64,000 nt of DNA. It comes from Synanceia verrucosa (lineage: Eukaryota; Chordata; Actinopteri; Perciformes; Synanceiidae). Position numbers and translations under genes: made by a program. The stretch is from NCBI GenBank assembly GCA_029721515.1, contig CM056559.1, positions 23,095,565 to 23,159,564 of the forward strand, written 5' to 3'. Positions 38,301 through 41,300 of the stretch are shown piece after piece (position 1 is the stretch's first letter; each line of letters opens with the position of its first letter). The notes beneath the pieces are model-generated. The model saw only the letters and a program-made list of their open reading frames with translations, had not been told where the DNA came from and ran no database searches.

Positions 38301-41300
38301 ACAGATCTTGCTCATAAGTATCTGTTTTCACCCTTTGTATAAAGCGCTCTGTTTTAGTGTCTGTCCTTTTAAACCCCCCAACTAAAAAAGCCCAGTCTGC
38401 TGTGATGGACTGTAAGAAAAATATGGAAAAATAAAATATCCTTGCAAATTGTTCAGTAGTTCTCAAACCTTGGGCAGTTGTGACATAGGAAGGAGCCAAA
38501 TCTGAATGAATTGTCGAATCAATGTTTTCTAATCCAAACAGCCCATAAAAATGACTGACTTGTCTCATTTTACAGTTTGTGGGTTGGAAGACACTCCAGA
38601 TATCAAAATATATGAGCACAAGCAGTGAAAATGTGGGTTCATGAACTGAACAGGGATACATGATGAGATTTTTTTATTGCACTGTCTTTTTTGTTTTTAT
38701 TTTGTCAATCAAGTTGTAAGAAACTATATCTCTTTTTATTAGTTTGTTGTCTGAGGAATCAGCTTTCGTAGGGTGCATCCCATTAGTCTTCAGACTGCTG
38801 CTACATACAGTAAAGTCACATTAAACCAGTACACAGACACAGGACTATTCTCTATTCTCCAGGCTTTGTGTGGGTGTAGCTCTGTGTTCTTATCACAGTA
38901 GGTCCATCACACTATGAGCAGAGATTATAAGATTCATTTCTTTTAACAGAACCCCAGGGATGCCTTTTACTGCAGGAAAAGTGAAAACTTTTTTGCCAGT
39001 AAATGATGTTACATTTTAAAAAACACCAAGGCTTTGTCATAACAGGCTTTCATTACATGCACAGTTTGAGGAAGCCTGCTGTGCCGTCCTGCACCCTCCT
39101 CTCAGGTTGTGGTCTTACCTTACATGACCCTCTGCTCCTCCAGGCAGATCAATTACAAGTTCTGTCTGACGAGCTGCAGACCACACAGACGCAAACATGT
39201 ACGCAGCTCTTCCATCATCATCCCATCTGCTGTCAAGTTCTAGTGTGATGACGGTCATTAGCACTGTTGGAGGTGTCCCAACCAGAAATGTACATGTAGG
39301 TCTGTGTGCAAAAGCTAAACTTTCCAAGAATCCTCATTTTGATCAGACGAGGCCATTGAGGCATCAGATCTGCCTCTTATGTTTCAGGCCTCATTATGTT
39401 TTGAGCGTTTGTGTGCAGGACAGCAGACTCATATCACCAATTCACCTGGCAGAGAGGGCACCTAAAGGCTATCTGTCCACCTTATCTGAAGCTATTGTCG
39501 CTCAGTACAAAACACCACTTAAGCTCCACAGTGGAGTTCAGTGTAAGAGCAGCCTTTAAGACGAGACTCTGGTGTCAGTTACTTTACGCATTACAGGCCG
39601 AGCTGTGGTGCCTCTACAGTTTCCTGTCCTCTATTTGTAGCAAACTCTGCAGTACATGCACTCATATGTAAAAAGTCTGGTTTCAGCAGGAAATTAGCAG
39701 TGCAGTTTGTATGTCGTGAGTCACCCTTCAATGTGTGTTATATATTTTCATTAGCGTTTTCAGCTTTTTTTAGCTGTGTCAAATGTTATGTATTTCAGCT
39801 GACTCTACAGTCAGTCAACTGTAAAATGATAGGAATATGGTTTTCTTAGAGCCCTGCAGCAGCTGGATTTACATTTTACTATTTTAATGACAGGAGCTTA
39901 ACAGATAGCGGCTCTGACCAGTGGTCAGCCTTATTGTAAAATGGTCCTGCATATGAAAAGGTTAGGTGTTTATTTTTTCTAAACTAATCCTACATATTAC
40001 ATTACATAAAGACTCCCATAGAAACACTGACTGAAGCTTTAAAGGAATACTTCACCCACAAAATGTATCTTAATTACTCACCCTGTGTTGTTTTGAATTC
40101 CTGAAGACATTTATTCAAAACGCGGCACAGTTTTAGTAAAGATGCATGTGTGTGGGAGGTGACTGGATGAATGAGACGTGGATTTAACAGTATCAAATGT
40201 TTTGATAGAGTTTAACTGCTTTTTGACTCCTCTTTTGTGAAAAAAAAATCAAGGTAACGGGGTGAATAATTGATAGACAAATGGTCATTTTCTGGGTGAA
40301 ATATTCCTTTAAAATGAGCCTTGACTGGATTGATCAATTGATCACTTTTCACCTTTATAATCTATAGTGAAAGTAAATGTTCTCTCCCCACTTGGGTGTA
40401 TTACAGTATTAATGTGTTGAAACCCAGACCCAGTGTGGAGCACTTTGACTGGCAGCTGGTGAACGAACCCAGCATCAACCTCACCTGTGTCTCTATTACA
40501 CCTGACCTGACCTGACCTGACCTTCCATCACAAAGGTCATATTCTCTCTGCTCCCGCTCTGTCTCATCTTGTTTCATGTGACCACGCTCGACTGACTAAC
40601 TGCTTATAAGAGTGACGCTTTATTTATTCGTGCTCTTCCTCTTTAGTGCCTCATTAGAGCAAATCCATCAGGTCTGCCTCTCATTACAGCCTGTTTCTCA
40701 GCACTTTGCTCTTAAACTTTTTCAGCAGTGCTGCAGGCAGGCAACAGTCATCTTATGATCGACCTGTGAATATGTCACGTGTTCCTGAGAATATTAAAAC
40801 GTCACCTTTCAGAGCAGGACGAGCTGAAAATTCAACAGACGCGCAGATTAATGGCTTGGCACAGCGTTGCTGTTGTGTTCTGGCTGCACGTACTGTCCCA
40901 TTAATGTACGATCTGCAATTTACTGGCTGATGAATTTTCAAACTACATTTCTAATGAGCTCCCACAGAAACACTTAAATCTATATTTAATTCAATTAACA
41001 CTCCCAGCCATTCATCATCTTCCCCGGCACTAATAGGGCTTATTATTAAACACAGTAAATTATTCATTCTGCCCGTGAACCCAGAAATCCATTCTCCAAG
41101 ATCACATGTTGGAGGGACTCTCTGGCATTAAAGCAGAGTAGCTGGCAGGGAATATGTGTCTGTGCACATTCATACATACATATATACTGTATATATACAT
41201 ACTTTTGCATGTATGGTCTGTGTATTTGTGCTTTGGCACGTAACTTTAGACAAATTCCCAGCTCGTCTCCAGAGCAGCCCACCAGATCTGGCAACCCAAC